Virus record (IMG/VR): IMGVR_UViG_3300047319_001872 | Coordinates: 186,001 to 250,000 of that record | DNA: 64,000 bases | Strand: one strand, 5' to 3' | From: a virus | Shown: one piece after another, positions 24,756-32,697 of the stretch | Position numbering within the stretch: the first letter of the stretch is position 1 | Layout: the number at the start of each line of letters is the position of its first letter | Translations under genes and position numbers: made by a program | Notes under the pieces: model-generated | Told to the model about the DNA's origin: nothing | Database searches by the model: none | The model's input: the letters and a program-made list of their open reading frames with translations, nothing else

Positions 24756-25490
24756 TTAAGCGACGCTCGTGCTCTTGTCGATCCACTCCTGCACGAAGCG
24801 GGAAAGATCCGGCCGATCCGGGTAGCCGAACTTCGGCATGTTCTCACCCGTGTGACAGGGCAGCACGTCCCATTCGAGCCACGAGTTGATCTGCATGTCG
24901 ATGTAGATCGGCGCCATGTTCGCATCGACACGATACACGTTCTTGAAGAGCTTCTCGTCGTAGGCCTTCTTGAAGCCCTCGTTGACGCGCTTCTTGAACG
25001 CGATGCCTTCTTGGTCGATGCGGTCGCTCTTGCCGTTGTCTTCAGCGCGCTGATTCAGACGCCGGATGCCTTCTTCGACCTCGACATCGAAATACGCCAC
25101 GAAGTCGGGCCAGGCACCATTACGCGCGAAGGTGTCCAGCATCGTCACATCCGGTCCCAGCCCGCGCGCCACTTGCTGATAGGCGTAGCTTGACATCGAG
25201 AAGCGATCACACAGCACGATGTACCCTGCTTCCAGTGCCGGTTTGATCATCTGCTCGACGTGTTGTGCGCGCGCCGCTGCAAAGAGCAGCATCTCACAAC
25301 GCGGCACACAGTACTGGTGCAGAATGATTTCACGGATCTCTTCACTGACCGGTGTGCCGCCCGGTTCACGGGTCTTCAAGACTTTGTAGCCCTGTTTCGT
25401 GAGACGCTCGTAGGTGGCATTCAACGACGTCGTCTTGCCTGCGCCGTCCGGTCCTTCAAAAGCGATCCAAATACCCCGAGTATTGCTCAT
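24756..25490 (-). CDS. tmk: thymidylate kinase
   Basis: It phosphorylates dTMP to dTDP. The 244-residue protein has the P-loop FEGPDGAGKTT (11-21), the tmk-typical REPGGTPVSEEIR (41-53) and the nucleotide-binding IVLCDRFSMSSYAYQQVARG (91-110), with an N-terminal start right at the fold. It lies directly downstream of the DNA metabolism genes in transcription order and completes, with thymidylate synthase, the dTTP pathway. Start ATG at 25490. Confidence 0.95.
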   Translation of the reverse strand: MSNTRGIWIAFEGPDGAGKTTSLNATYERLTKQGYKVLKTREPGGTPVSEEIREIILHQYCVPRCEMLLFAAARAQHVEQMIKPALEAGYIVLCDRFSMSSYAYQQVARGLGPDVTMLDTFARNGAWPDFVAYFDVEVEEGIRRLNQRAEDNGKSDRIDQEGIAFKKRVNEGFKKAYDEKLFKNVYRVDANMAPIYIDMQINSWLEWDVLPCHTGENMPKFGYPDRPDLSRFVQEWIDKSTSVA

Positions 25491-25512
25491 TGCTTTTTTT
25501 CACCAAAAGAAT

Positions 25513-25552
25513 AAAAAGGAAGACACCCCAACTCCTGTGCTAGAAGTGTCTC
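25513..25552 (-). terminator. intrinsic terminator
   Basis: GGA and GACACTTC pair with GGGGTGTC and TCC (one bulge), followed by TTTTTA on the minus strand. It sits between the 279-aa gene and the dTMP kinase gene. Confidence 0.7.
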
Positions 25553-25563
25553 CGTAAAACGGG

Positions 25564-26403
25564 TTAAACCACTACAGGTTCTGGGCTTTCGAGGAGCTGC
25601 AGCGTCAGATGATCGCAACGGACATACGAGGCTGGGATCTTGATGCCAGACATCACAGCGTAAGCGGTCGCGAGGGACTGGATTACGTTGGTGTTGAGCA
25701 ACGTTATACCCTTCAGTACATCACGATAGCCGGTAAGATTTCTCGAGAAGACCGACAGGCACGGAAACTCATCGGCCTGGGCAGCAGCAAGAATCAGGGC
25801 ACCGACACTGGGCATCAGGTACGCATAGTTGCGCGCATCCAAATCAGGGCAGTCGCGTTTACCCAGCATATTGGTCACTTCCTGACGCACTTGTTGCTCG
25901 CTCACGGCCCGTAGCGCCATATCGAAGCCCAGACGCACCCAGAGGGCTTTGGTGCGGTTGTCGACCATGCGCAGGACCTTGGGTATGCGCACGTCATGAA
26001 ACGCCGCAGACGCCGTTATAGCGCGTTTGGTGTCGAGCAACAGGGCTTCGTCCATTCGATCCAGTTCGAGAATCCATTGGGCGAAATCCGACGCGGTCGG
26101 TTTAGTCGTGTACTTCTCCAACGCAGGCGGAAACTCACGGGGCACATCGTAATTGCCGCTGCGATCCCGATACTTGCGCATCTCCTCGGCCGTGACACTG
26201 ATGAACTGGTCCTCGGGGTTAGGCAGCGCGGGAACCGGCAGCGCTCGGACCAAACGCCGAACCTGACGCTTAGTAAATTGCAGGCTACTGATAACGTAGA
26301 GAATAAACGCAATGCGCCAGTACAGATCGGTCGCACGCAACTGGCTCTTGGCTTGAGCCACCAAGGGCGTAAAGTCCTGCATTAACAAATCAAGGTAAGA
26401 CAC
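25564..26403 (-). CDS. hypothetical protein, 279 aa, early unit
   Basis: I start at the GTG at 26403, preceded by GGGGATTACT; a TTG upstream has no ribosome binding site. The protein is helical throughout, with a hydrophobic N-terminal segment (LYWRIAFILYVISSL) and a long central helix. It lies immediately downstream of the early-promoter-like site at 26430-26446, leaving only about 30 nt of leader. This suggests early expression. No family recognised. Confidence 0.65.
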   Translation of the reverse strand: MSYLDLLMQDFTPLVAQAKSQLRATDLYWRIAFILYVISSLQFTKRQVRRLVRALPVPALPNPEDQFISVTAEEMRKYRDRSGNYDVPREFPPALEKYTTKPTASDFAQWILELDRMDEALLLDTKRAITASAAFHDVRIPKVLRMVDNRTKALWVRLGFDMALRAVSEQQVRQEVTNMLGKRDCPDLDARNYAYLMPSVGALILAAAQADEFPCLSVFSRNLTGYRDVLKGITLLNTNVIQSLATAYAVMSGIKIPASYVRCDHLTLQLLESPEPVVV

Positions 26404-26429
26404 AGTAATCCCCAAACGGTGGTTATAAG

Positions 26430-26446
26430 GCTAGGTTTGTAATATA
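26430..26446 (-). promoter_or_regulatory. phiKZ-type early promoter candidate
   Basis: The minus strand reads TATATTACAAACCTAGC. TATATTAC matches the conserved core known for phiKZ early promoters used by the virion RNA polymerase. A near-identical copy at 30829-30845 differs by one base. It sits about 27 bases before the GTG of the 279-aa gene and just after a strong terminator. Confidence 0.65.
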
Positions 26447-26471
26447 TCGCCAGCTTCTTTTGTAATAAGAC

Positions 26472-26502
26472 AAAAAAAAAGAGTGTCGGTGAGGACACTC
26501 TT
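26472..26502 (-). terminator. intrinsic terminator
   Basis: AAGAGTGTC pairs with GACACTCTT around a 6-nt loop, followed by a long T-run on the minus strand. It ends the 105-aa gene's unit. Confidence 0.9.
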
Positions 26503-26516
26503 CACCCACGCCTCCG

Positions 26517-26834
26517 TTACCGGATGCGCAGGCGAGCAGCCGCGAGGCTGCCTGAGAGACGTTTGATCAAGAAAGCACTGCGACCCCGTTTGACTTCAAG
26601 CGTGGTGGCGGGCATCGACATGCGATCGAGCTGACGGAAGAGCCGATCATTCATCTCACGATCGTAAGGCGTCAAGCGATGGGGCTTATCGGCCAGAAAG
26701 CCGATGTGGCGCACACCGTTTTGCGTGTCGTAGTGCACGACGCCGTGGCGCTTTTCTTTACTCATCTGTGCCGAGACGCCGAGCTGCACCGAGTTATCAT
26801 GAAAGCCGAGGAAGTCAAGCAACTTGAATAGCAT
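26517..26834 (-). CDS. hypothetical protein, 105 aa
   Basis: Start at the ATG at 26834 with AAGGAG 6 nt upstream; the longer upstream ORF reads through the previous gene. The protein has LLDFLGFHDNSVQLG at the start, then a strand pair and a basic helical end. No family recognised. Terminator immediately downstream. Confidence 0.65.
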   Translation of the reverse strand: MLFKLLDFLGFHDNSVQLGVSAQMSKEKRHGVVHYDTQNGVRHIGFLADKPHRLTPYDREMNDRLFRQLDRMSMPATTLEVKRGRSAFLIKRLSGSLAAARLRIR

Positions 26835-26844
26835 GGTCGTCTCC

Positions 26845-27201
26845 TTAACGCATGAAGGTCGGATGGGCTTTGAACACAGCCTCCAAGGCGCGATGGAACT
26901 TCTGCAAGTCATCGTGATCGAGGTTGTAGAAGAACGCTTTGTAAGCATCCAGATCATGCGCCCAGCGATAACCAGTTTCCGAGTTGTACCCATAAGCGAC
27001 ATCGGCAATGCCGAAGTCCGAAGCGTTCAGACCTGCATGCTGAATCGCCGTCAGATATACCGGCAAGCGATGCGGCTGAAAGTTCGTCAGAAACGTCAAG
27101 GGCAAACCATCGTCAGTCACGCCTGTGTCCGGACCATCGAAATCATCCGGAAACGATTGGACAACCTTCTTGATACCGGGTAAATCGAAAATCATGTCCA
27201 T
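26845..27201 (-). CDS. hypothetical protein, 118 aa
   Basis: Start at the ATG at 27201, with AGGTGAT upstream; a GTG three codons earlier is possible. The protein is mixed and contains a Tyr/Trp-rich core (GYNSETGYRWAHDLDAYKAF) and a helical end. No family recognised. Confidence 0.6.
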   Translation of the reverse strand: MDMIFDLPGIKKVVQSFPDDFDGPDTGVTDDGLPLTFLTNFQPHRLPVYLTAIQHAGLNASDFGIADVAYGYNSETGYRWAHDLDAYKAFFYNLDHDDLQKFHRALEAVFKAHPTFMR

Positions 27202-27248
27202 CGTGATCACCTCATTCTAATTAGCTACGCGTTGATGAAAGGTACTAC

Positions 27249-27722
27249 TTAGGTCAGCATGTGTTGCTGAAACTGGTTATGATCGTACTGGGGTTCGTCG
27301 GGAAACCGATCCTGCCTGTCGGACCACATGAGCTGCATGACGCGATTGCAGCGGCTCGGATAGAGTCGCTTGGTATATTTCAAATATTCGTTCAACGCGC
27401 CATCAACATCAATGAGATCGCGTAGTCGGGTCCGGTGGGTGAACGTCGACGAGAGATCCAGATTGCTTAGGTTCTCATTCTGATGCTGAAGCAACAGACG
27501 CGCTGCTTTGTCAACGTACTGGTAGCTGATTGCGACATCACCGGCAGAGAACAGGATCAGCTCCGGAATGCCCTTCTCACACAGTCCGATAGTGTAAACC
27601 ATGTGTTGACGCTGGTCAGCTGGGAAAGGCGTCGACATCATGGTGAAACCATTCTCGCGAATGCGCTGGCACAGTGTCGCATCCAGCTGGGCAAAGCTTG
27701 TCTGCATCTGGGTATCCATCAT
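27249..27722 (-). CDS. DUF4262 family protein
   Basis: The 157-residue protein matches the DUF4262 plan: RENGFTMMSTPFPAD, then HMVYTIGLCEKGIPELILFS, and a C-terminal LMWSDRQDRFPDEPQYDH. This family occurs in bacteria and phages without a known biochemical role. AGGTGCC precedes the start. The gene overlaps the 59-aa gene by four bases. Confidence 0.75.
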   Translation of the reverse strand: MMDTQMQTSFAQLDATLCQRIRENGFTMMSTPFPADQRQHMVYTIGLCEKGIPELILFSAGDVAISYQYVDKAARLLLQHQNENLSNLDLSSTFTHRTRLRDLIDVDGALNEYLKYTKRLYPSRCNRVMQLMWSDRQDRFPDEPQYDHNQFQQHMLT

Positions 27723-27898
27723 GGCACCTGTGGTTGGGATTTCTGTTTAGCCTCCTTCCAGGCCGAGAAGGATTCTTGCCGGGTGTCACCGAAGCCGAAA
27801 TACTTGTCGCACTCGGTGATGTACTTCAGATGCCCAAAGCCGACACGACGCGGCTGATTCAGGCGGGTACTGGGCAGGCCCTTGATACGCAATGCCAT
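27719..27898 (-). CDS. small protein, 59 aa
   Basis: The ATG at 27898 overlaps the preceding stop (TAATG) and opens 59 codons ending in TGA, which itself overlaps the DUF4262 ATG. The product is basic at the N-terminus and Lys/Gln-rich at the end. The coupling on both sides supports it as a real gene. No family recognised. Confidence 0.6.
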   Translation of the reverse strand: MALRIKGLPSTRLNQPRRVGFGHLKYITECDKYFGFGDTRQESFSAWKEAKQKSQPQVP

Positions 27899-28530
27899 TA
27901 CCGTTTCCTCACAGAGTTGTTACGCAACCATTGAGCCAGTAGCTGCGTGGTCATGAAAGGCAGCTGCGTGATCGCCCGTGTTTTGCCGACATTACTGGCC
28001 GTCAGCTGGTAATGCGTGTCCGCCATCTCGATCACCTTCTTTTCGAAGGGATGGTCGAAATCCGCCAGATCTTTCAGCGACACTTGTGGCGTGCTGAAGA
28101 AATAGCGCGGCAAGCGACGACCACCGGGAAAGACCAACTCAGCGTCTGCGTTGTGACTGATCTTCGCCGGATGGAACGGGTTCTCCTCCTGTTGACGACG
28201 GATGAAGATCGGATCTGCCGTCAAGTGCTTGGATGCCAGGATCGCGCTCGACATCCGTTCGCCCCGACCACCCGGAATCGGCAAGGGGTCCAGCGTCCTG
28301 CGCCGTGAGAAATACTCGATGTCCTCCAACGGGCTATGATACTCACGATAGCGGTAGACGTGATTCAGCACTTCTTTGGAGCACTGCACACCGTACGCGA
28401 TCCATTGCCGGTGGTCCAGATCACGCGCTGCTCGAGGCCGCTTCAACCCCAACAACTTCGGATGGTCAAAGTGGAGGGCCTCGTCGACGATCATCCGAAT
28501 GCTGCGTTCCACACGAGGTTTCTTACTCAT
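27898..28530 (-). CDS. hypothetical protein, 210 aa
   Basis: Basic overall, with a helical first half and a Pro/Gly-rich middle (DPLPIPGGRGER). The C-terminus is rich in Asn/Arg. No motif recognised. It is coupled to the 59-aa gene downstream. Confidence 0.65.
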   Translation of the reverse strand: MSKKPRVERSIRMIVDEALHFDHPKLLGLKRPRAARDLDHRQWIAYGVQCSKEVLNHVYRYREYHSPLEDIEYFSRRRTLDPLPIPGGRGERMSSAILASKHLTADPIFIRRQQEENPFHPAKISHNADAELVFPGGRRLPRYFFSTPQVSLKDLADFDHPFEKKVIEMADTHYQLTASNVGKTRAITQLPFMTTQLLAQWLRNNSVRKR

Positions 28531-28531
28531 T

Positions 28532-29020
28532 TCACTCTCCTTGTTTCTTCTTGAGTTCGTTTACAGCCTTCTCGTGGTCTTCGCGAGCCTGATCGATCTC
28601 AGCAGGCATCTTCTTGTAATCGTCCGGACGTCCGTAGATGTCGAGGATCTTGCGGCGCGCAGCAGCAATCAAGAAAATCTGACGGCGAGCCAGGTACTGG
28701 CTATAGCTCACGTCGCCCGAGCGAATGAATGCCTGCCATTGTTGGCGCGTCCAGGTACGGATTTTCCTGAAGATCTCTGTAGTCTCTTGATGCTGATACT
28801 GGGGCATTTCGACCTTTTCGCCTAACGTCGTGATTACGACATCGAAATGCTTGTTTTCGCCTAACGTCGTGATTACGACATCGAAATGCTTGGATGATAA
28901 GACCGATTGGACTGGCGGCAATTGCGAGATGAAGAAGTCACGCATGTCGCGCTTCCAGCCGGGTACTTTATGCTTGGTTTTATTGATTGCGATACGTTGC
29001 TTGACCTGTTTGCTCAACAT
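28532..29020 (-). CDS. hypothetical protein with a perfect internal 13-residue repeat, 162 aa
   Basis: The start at 29020 has GAGGAG upstream; the upstream extension is unlikely. The N-terminus is basic. Residues 43-68 consist of two exact 13-residue repeats (KHFDVVITTLGE-x) encoded by a perfect 39-bp duplication. The C-terminal half is helical and charged. No family recognised. Confidence 0.7.
   Translation of the reverse strand: MLSKQVKQRIAINKTKHKVPGWKRDMRDFFISQLPPVQSVLSSKHFDVVITTLGENKHFDVVITTLGEKVEMPQYQHQETTEIFRKIRTWTRQQWQAFIRSGDVSYSQYLARRQIFLIAAARRKILDIYGRPDDYKKMPAEIDQAREDHEKAVNELKKKQGE
28815..28892 (-). repeat. perfect 39-bp tandem duplication
   Basis: Two identical copies (28815-28853 and 28854-28892) lie within the 162-aa gene. 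Each holds a small inverted repeat (GTCGTGATTACGAC). The unit length is a multiple of three, so the frame is kept. Exact identity suggests a recent duplication. Confidence 0.95.
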
Positions 29021-29050
29021 TGTAATTCTCCTCGTTGCAATAACGGAAAT

Positions 29051-29097
29051 AAAAAGGAAGTACACCCAGCGGAGGAGCTCCCCGTAGGAAGCTCCTC
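29051..29097 (-). terminator. probable terminator
   Basis: GAGGAGCTTCC pairs with GGGAGCTCCTC around a TACG loop. Five T lie about 17 nt further on. It separates the 162-aa gene from the 185-aa gene. Confidence 0.5.
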
Positions 29098-29109
29098 GAC
29101 TTGGCTTAC

Positions 29110-29667
29110 TTAGCTTTGTGCAGCAGCGAAGCCTGCCGTCTGGAAGCCGTCGCCTTCAGCCTGCTGTTTGCGCAGGAACGCAGGTACTTCGACGGCGCTG
29201 TAATCACGCCCGCTCGTCGCAGCGGCGGATGCCATCGCGGTCGAGACTGCGGCTTCCGCTTCGGCCGCCGACGTGCTACCCAGGTTCATGTGCAGCGCCT
29301 GGCGACCATCGACGAGTGCCGGAGCCTGACCGTGTTCCGCCATGATGGCCAGAACGCGCTTATGCGCAGCCAGGGCATCGGGTTCCGCGGACTCGATGAC
29401 CGAACCGTACTTGGCGAGTTCGAGCGGGATGAAGCCCTGCGCTTGCGCTTCCTTCCAGATGTGCGCGAACAGGCGATGGTTCAGCGGCAACGGCGTCGTG
29501 TGACCCTTCAGGCAGAAGATCACTTCCTTCTCGATGATGCCGAGCGAACGGTTGCTGGCGATCAGACGACCATGCTCACCAAAGTACGCGGCTTCCGTGT
29601 GGAAAAGGATTTCCAGTTGTTCGATTTGGATTTCTTTGGAACCGAAGATTGCCTTGATGATACCCAT
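29110..29667 (-). CDS. hypothetical protein, 185 aa
   Basis: The N-terminal half contains strands and helices, including the segment FGSKEIQIEQLEILFHTEAA. The C-terminal 60 residues are Ala/Ser-rich and low complexity (AAEAEAAVSTAMASAAATSG). No catalytic motif recognised. It is preceded on its own strand by the 55-aa gene and a 92-nt gap without genes. Confidence 0.65.
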   Translation of the reverse strand: MGIIKAIFGSKEIQIEQLEILFHTEAAYFGEHGRLIASNRSLGIIEKEVIFCLKGHTTPLPLNHRLFAHIWKEAQAQGFIPLELAKYGSVIESAEPDALAAHKRVLAIMAEHGQAPALVDGRQALHMNLGSTSAAEAEAAVSTAMASAAATSGRDYSAVEVPAFLRKQQAEGDGFQTAGFAAAQS

Positions 29668-29760
29668 TTTGAAGCTCCTTGTTTAAGTTGTAAAAGACTA
29701 TTGCGATAAGTGGGCTAGTGTGTACAACTACTAACGCGTGCCCGTAGCGTCAGCATTAGA

Positions 29761-29928
29761 CTATCCTTTCAACTGAGAGCAGATGAGCCGGATCAGCGGA
29801 TAAAGCGCCAAGCTAATGGGGGCGACTGCCAGGAGCAGGTAGAGGACCGCGCCCCTTACCCAGCCCACTGAGTCGCCCGACATGTAGACGCGATTCTTAT
29901 CGCGTTCGTACAGTTGACGATTGCCCAT
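29761..29928 (-). CDS. small membrane protein, 55 aa
   Basis: The ATG at 29928 overlaps the stop of the 103-aa gene (TAATG) and opens 55 codons ending in TAG. A charged N-terminus of about 20 residues is followed by a long hydrophobic stretch (GAVLYLLLAVAPISLALYPL), consistent with one membrane helix. Function unknown. Confidence 0.65.
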   Translation of the reverse strand: MGNRQLYERDKNRVYMSGDSVGWVRGAVLYLLLAVAPISLALYPLIRLICSQLKG

Positions 29929-30239
29929 TACTTGTCATCCACGTGAGTGAGCTCACCGCTGACGTTGCAATTGTTGCGGCCATCCATGCGCACGACCGTG
30001 TTGAAGCTATCGGGCACGGCGATCGCGAGTTCCTTGAGCTTCTTTTCGAAGTACGCCCAATCGCGGCAGCCTGCGGCCTGATCGTCATCCAGGTTCGAGT
30101 AGATGCGACCTTCCATCTCGTCGTCCTCGGGCGACTCATCCTGCTCAATCACCAGGAAGAATTGCTGCAGGGGATAGTCCCAGCCAGCGCGAACCGTGAT
30201 AGCATCACCAAAATGCTGCGTCTTGTAAACATGCTGCAT
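29928..30239 (-). CDS. hypothetical protein, 103 aa
   Basis: I use the ATG at 30239, with AAGGAG 6 nt upstream. The protein is acidic (FFLVIEQDESPEDDEMEG) and contains several Asp-rich stretches with strand-like segments between. No family recognised. Preceded by a terminator. Confidence 0.6.
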   Translation of the reverse strand: MQHVYKTQHFGDAITVRAGWDYPLQQFFLVIEQDESPEDDEMEGRIYSNLDDDQAAGCRDWAYFEKKLKELAIAVPDSFNTVVRMDGRNNCNVSGELTHVDDK

Positions 30240-30318
30240 CATGTTCTCCTTGATCAACCACAATCGGGGGCATCGTAGAATGAATCCACCCGATAAATTC
30301 CATTTAGGGCATAAAAGC

Positions 30319-30358
30319 AAAAAGAGCCTGGCGGGAGACCGAAGCCTCAGCCGCCAGG
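30319..30358 (-). terminator. intrinsic terminator
   Basis: CCTGGCGG pairs with CCGCCAGG, with inner pairs GAGGC/GTCTC, followed on the minus strand by CTCTTTTTGCTTTTATG. It closes the unit carrying the 30-aa and 92-aa genes. Confidence 0.8.
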
Positions 30359-30384
30359 TAAAGTCGCTTAACGCCCCCTACAAA

Positions 30385-30477
30385 TTACATCTTTAAACGA
30401 GTTGAGATCAACCACACGACGAGCACGCCCAAAGCGACGCCCCATTCGATGGCCCACTTCTTCCAACGCGGCGGCAT
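30385..30477 (-). CDS. tiny membrane protein, 30 aa
   Basis: The ATG at 30477 with AAGGAG 6 nt upstream starts MPPRWKKWAIEWGV and continues as a single hydrophobic helix ending in TRLKM. Basic residues before the helix imply a cytoplasmic N-terminus. It lies in the early unit with the 92-aa gene. Confidence 0.6.
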   Translation of the reverse strand: MPPRWKKWAIEWGVALGVLVVWLISTRLKM

Positions 30478-30487
30478 GCCAGACTCC

Positions 30488-30766
30488 TTAATGCAGAGTG
30501 ACAGAGGGTACACGCTGTGCACCACAGGATGCCTTTGCATTGTCGAGGATCTGTTCGCCGAATACGAGTGCCTGGTCAGCCAGGTCTTTGAGCAGATTGA
30601 GCTCACCCTTCATCTGGTCGGGGATCGCATCACCCAACAGATTGAAGTGTTCACGGATTTCTTGAGCACGCGCCATCGTGAGCTGCAGACATTCAGTCAC
30701 TTCGGTGAGGTTCACCGGACCAAAGACGATGTAGTGCTTCAGGCGGGCGATTTGAGCTTGTTGCAT
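30488..30766 (-). CDS. hypothetical protein, 92 aa, early unit
   Basis: I use the ATG at 30766, with GAGGAG upstream; a TTG seven codons earlier is unlikely. The protein is helical with no recognised motif. It is the first gene after the early-promoter-like site at 30829-30845, so it is probably expressed immediately after infection, together with the 30-aa membrane protein. Confidence 0.65.
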   Translation of the reverse strand: MQQAQIARLKHYIVFGPVNLTEVTECLQLTMARAQEIREHFNLLGDAIPDQMKGELNLLKDLADQALVFGEQILDNAKASCGAQRVPSVTLH

Positions 30767-30828
30767 GGTAAACTCCTCATTGATCAACTCATGGAAAGGT
30801 AAAGGGAAAGTTCTTTAATTCCCTAATT

Positions 30829-30845
30829 GCTAGGTTTGTTATATA
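30829..30845 (-). promoter_or_regulatory. phiKZ-type early promoter candidate
   Basis: The minus strand reads TATATAACAAACCTAGC, identical to the 26430-26446 site except for one base in the core (TATATAAC rather than TATATTAC). It lies about 63 bases before the ATG at 30766 and after the hairpin at 30876-30899. Confidence 0.55.
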
Positions 30846-30863
30846 GGGCTGAAATTCGTTTGA

Positions 30864-30899
30864 ATCAGCGTCATAGAGGCGAGCCCGTAGGCTCGCCTC
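30864..30899 (-). terminator. hairpin with TATGACG motif
   Basis: GAGGCGAGCC pairs with GGCTCGCCTC around a TACG loop (30876-30899), and the stem is followed at once by TATGACGCTGATTC (30864-30879). There is no T-run, unlike most terminators here. It separates the module array from the early genes. Confidence 0.6.
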
Positions 30900-30920
30900 G
30901 CTGTATGTCGCGACTGTTCT

Positions 30921-31994
30921 TTAATCCAGCGTAAAGGGAGTAGTCGGTGCCGTAAAGGCACTCGTGTAACGGGCGACATTGGAAACGCGCACTTCGTCCA
31001 TTTTACCGCCTGCCAAACCCAGGTTCAAACCATTGGTCCAGTTACCCACACACAGGGCGTTGGTATTTTGACCGAACGGCAGACTAGAGGTCGCGGTAGC
31101 GAGTGATACGCCATTTAACCACAAGGTGACCGTGGTGCCGTGCTTGGTGATCGCCACGTGATAACGGGTACCAGCCACCACATTAGACGTCACCTGGATA
31201 ATCGGTGAATTGGTGCTACCCAATGAAACGTAGAACTGACCGTTGTAGTGGTCGATATACGAACCCGTGCCCTTGGAGAAAACGACTTGAGGCGTAGCCG
31301 TGCTGGCCAGTGCCAGGAAGAACTCAATCGTGAAATCTCCCGTCAACTCCAGCTCAGGCGCATCGGGCGTCGTAACATAACTCAGGGCGTCATTTGAGGT
31401 GTACGAAGAAGTTCCGATCAACGGGCTGCTGGTGGTCAGCTGTGCCGAGCCGCCTGGCGTCATCGGGTGACCCGCTGCATCCGTAAAGACCGTGCTGCCG
31501 TTGCTGCCCTCAAAATGCATCAAGAGCACGGTCTTAGGTGGTTGCCAAGCGACGGTAATATCCGTCGAACCGTCCTCGTAGATCAACGAACCGCTCGCCT
31601 GCAAGGTGACAGTTTGGTTGCCTGCTGTGCCTTGTGGAGTAAAGCTCGGTGCTGAAATTTCTGAAGGAATGAAACCAAAATACTGACTCACAGCTGCCAG
31701 CGTGGCGGCCTTACTCGTACCCAACTGCACCGGTACAGGACCTGCAGGGCTGGCAGCCTCAGCAGCGAGTGTCAGCCGTTTATAGGTGACATCGACGCTG
31801 CCTGTAAAATTCGCGTAACTGCCCTGAGGGCCAGTGCCCGTCAGGGTGACCTTAGTATCAGCCCCATTCGGGAAACTACCGGTCGTCACGGCGCTTACTG
31901 TCACTTCGTTAGGAAGGTTCGGTGCTTGCGCATTGGAGGCATCAATCAGCGCAAGCAGATTCTGTACTGCGCTTTTTGTGGGGTCGATTTTCAT
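30921..31994 (-). CDS. virion module protein, B + LamG architecture, 357 aa
   Basis: The N-terminal half has the 'LLALIDASNA' opening and VDVTYKRLTLA signature of module B, the repeated beta-rich module of this region. The C-terminal half is LamG/concanavalin-like: LLMHFEG, LTGDFTIEFFLA, VTLWLNGVSLA and the ending MDEVRVSNVARYTSAF. LamG folds bind carbohydrates or proteins in phage fibres and bacterial adhesins. Surface exposure is inferred. The start is the ATG at 31994; a TTG four codons earlier is less likely. It is the last gene of the array in transcription order. Confidence 0.75.
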   Translation of the reverse strand: MKIDPTKSAVQNLLALIDASNAQAPNLPNEVTVSAVTTGSFPNGADTKVTLTGTGPQGSYANFTGSVDVTYKRLTLAAEAASPAGPVPVQLGTSKAATLAAVSQYFGFIPSEISAPSFTPQGTAGNQTVTLQASGSLIYEDGSTDITVAWQPPKTVLLMHFEGSNGSTVFTDAAGHPMTPGGSAQLTTSSPLIGTSSYTSNDALSYVTTPDAPELELTGDFTIEFFLALASTATPQVVFSKGTGSYIDHYNGQFYVSLGSTNSPIIQVTSNVVAGTRYHVAITKHGTTVTLWLNGVSLATATSSLPFGQNTNALCVGNWTNGLNLGLAGGKMDEVRVSNVARYTSAFTAPTTPFTLD

Positions 31995-32040
31995 TCGGGT
32001 CGCCAAAATAAGGAAAGGTCATAAAATGAACCTGTAGAAA

Positions 32041-32073
32041 ATGACGGCATAAAGGCAGAGCCGAAGCCCCACC
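32041..32073 (-). terminator. hairpin with TATGCCG motif
   Basis: GGTGGGGC pairs with GCTCTGCC (with wobbles) around TTCG, followed by TTTATGCCGTCATTT on the minus strand. It stands between the 180-aa gene and the 357-aa gene. Confidence 0.6.
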
Positions 32074-32092
32074 CCTACGAGCACTGAAGTGC

Positions 32093-32635
32093 TTAGCTTG
32101 CGGCGTCGAAGCCCGAGAGGTCCGTGACCGTAACGGCCGAGGACAGCGCGACTTGCGGAGCCTGCCAGGTCATGGCGATCGCTTGCAGCGAACCGTCCAC
32201 GTACAGCAGCGAACCCGCATTAGCCACCAGATCGAGCGTGGCTTGATTGCCGCTCTGTGCGCCCGAAAGCGGTGTACCCGGAGCCGCCGGATCTTCGAGA
32301 TGCAGTTCCGACTCCACGAGACCGAGCTGAGCAGCCAGCGCCGTCACGAGCGCAGCCGCCGTGGTACCGGTGGTCGCGGTGTAGCTATCGACCGGGCTGA
32401 GCACCGAGTCGTTCAGACCCCGGCGGGTGTAGTTGACCGAGACCGCACCTGTGTAGCCCTGGCCGCCAACGGCCGTCAGTGCTACCGTGGTGTTACGGCC
32501 GTCGCCCGTATCGGATTTGACGCTGGGTGCACCTGCAGTCACTTGCGCGTTCGTGATCGTCTGGCCGGTATTAGCAGCATTGACGAGCGCGAGCAGGTTA
32601 TCCAACGCCGACAAGCTGGTGTTGATTTTTGCCAT
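32093..32635 (-). CDS. virion module protein, B only, 180 aa
   Basis: A complete single module B: DNLLALVNAANTGQTIT, GRNTTVALTAVGGQGYTG, VSVNYTRRGLN, a helix of about 20 residues, then DLVANAGSLLYVDGS. This is one of 12 copies in the window. The module resembles beta-sandwich phage decoration or fibre repeats, but no known family was assigned. It follows a promoter-like site with a 5' leader hairpin. Confidence 0.75.
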   Translation of the reverse strand: MAKINTSLSALDNLLALVNAANTGQTITNAQVTAGAPSVKSDTGDGRNTTVALTAVGGQGYTGAVSVNYTRRGLNDSVLSPVDSYTATTGTTAAALVTALAAQLGLVESELHLEDPAAPGTPLSGAQSGNQATLDLVANAGSLLYVDGSLQAIAMTWQAPQVALSSAVTVTDLSGFDAAS

Positions 32636-32670
32636 TTCCGTTCCTTAAAGGAGAAGTGATCTACTGCACT

Positions 32671-32697
32671 GCGGGGCCCACATAAGAAGGACCCCGC
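32671..32697 (-). other. 5' leader hairpin
   Basis: GCGGGGTCC pairs with GGCCCCGC with a ~10-nt loop immediately after the CTATG signal. No T-run follows. It would lie at the 5' end of the mRNA of the 180-aa gene and may stabilise it. Confidence 0.45.

Noticed and set aside
26835-27008. 58-codon extension upstream of the 105-aa gene
   Set aside because: It reads the 118-aa gene in the wrong frame; AAGGAG precedes the ATG at 26834.
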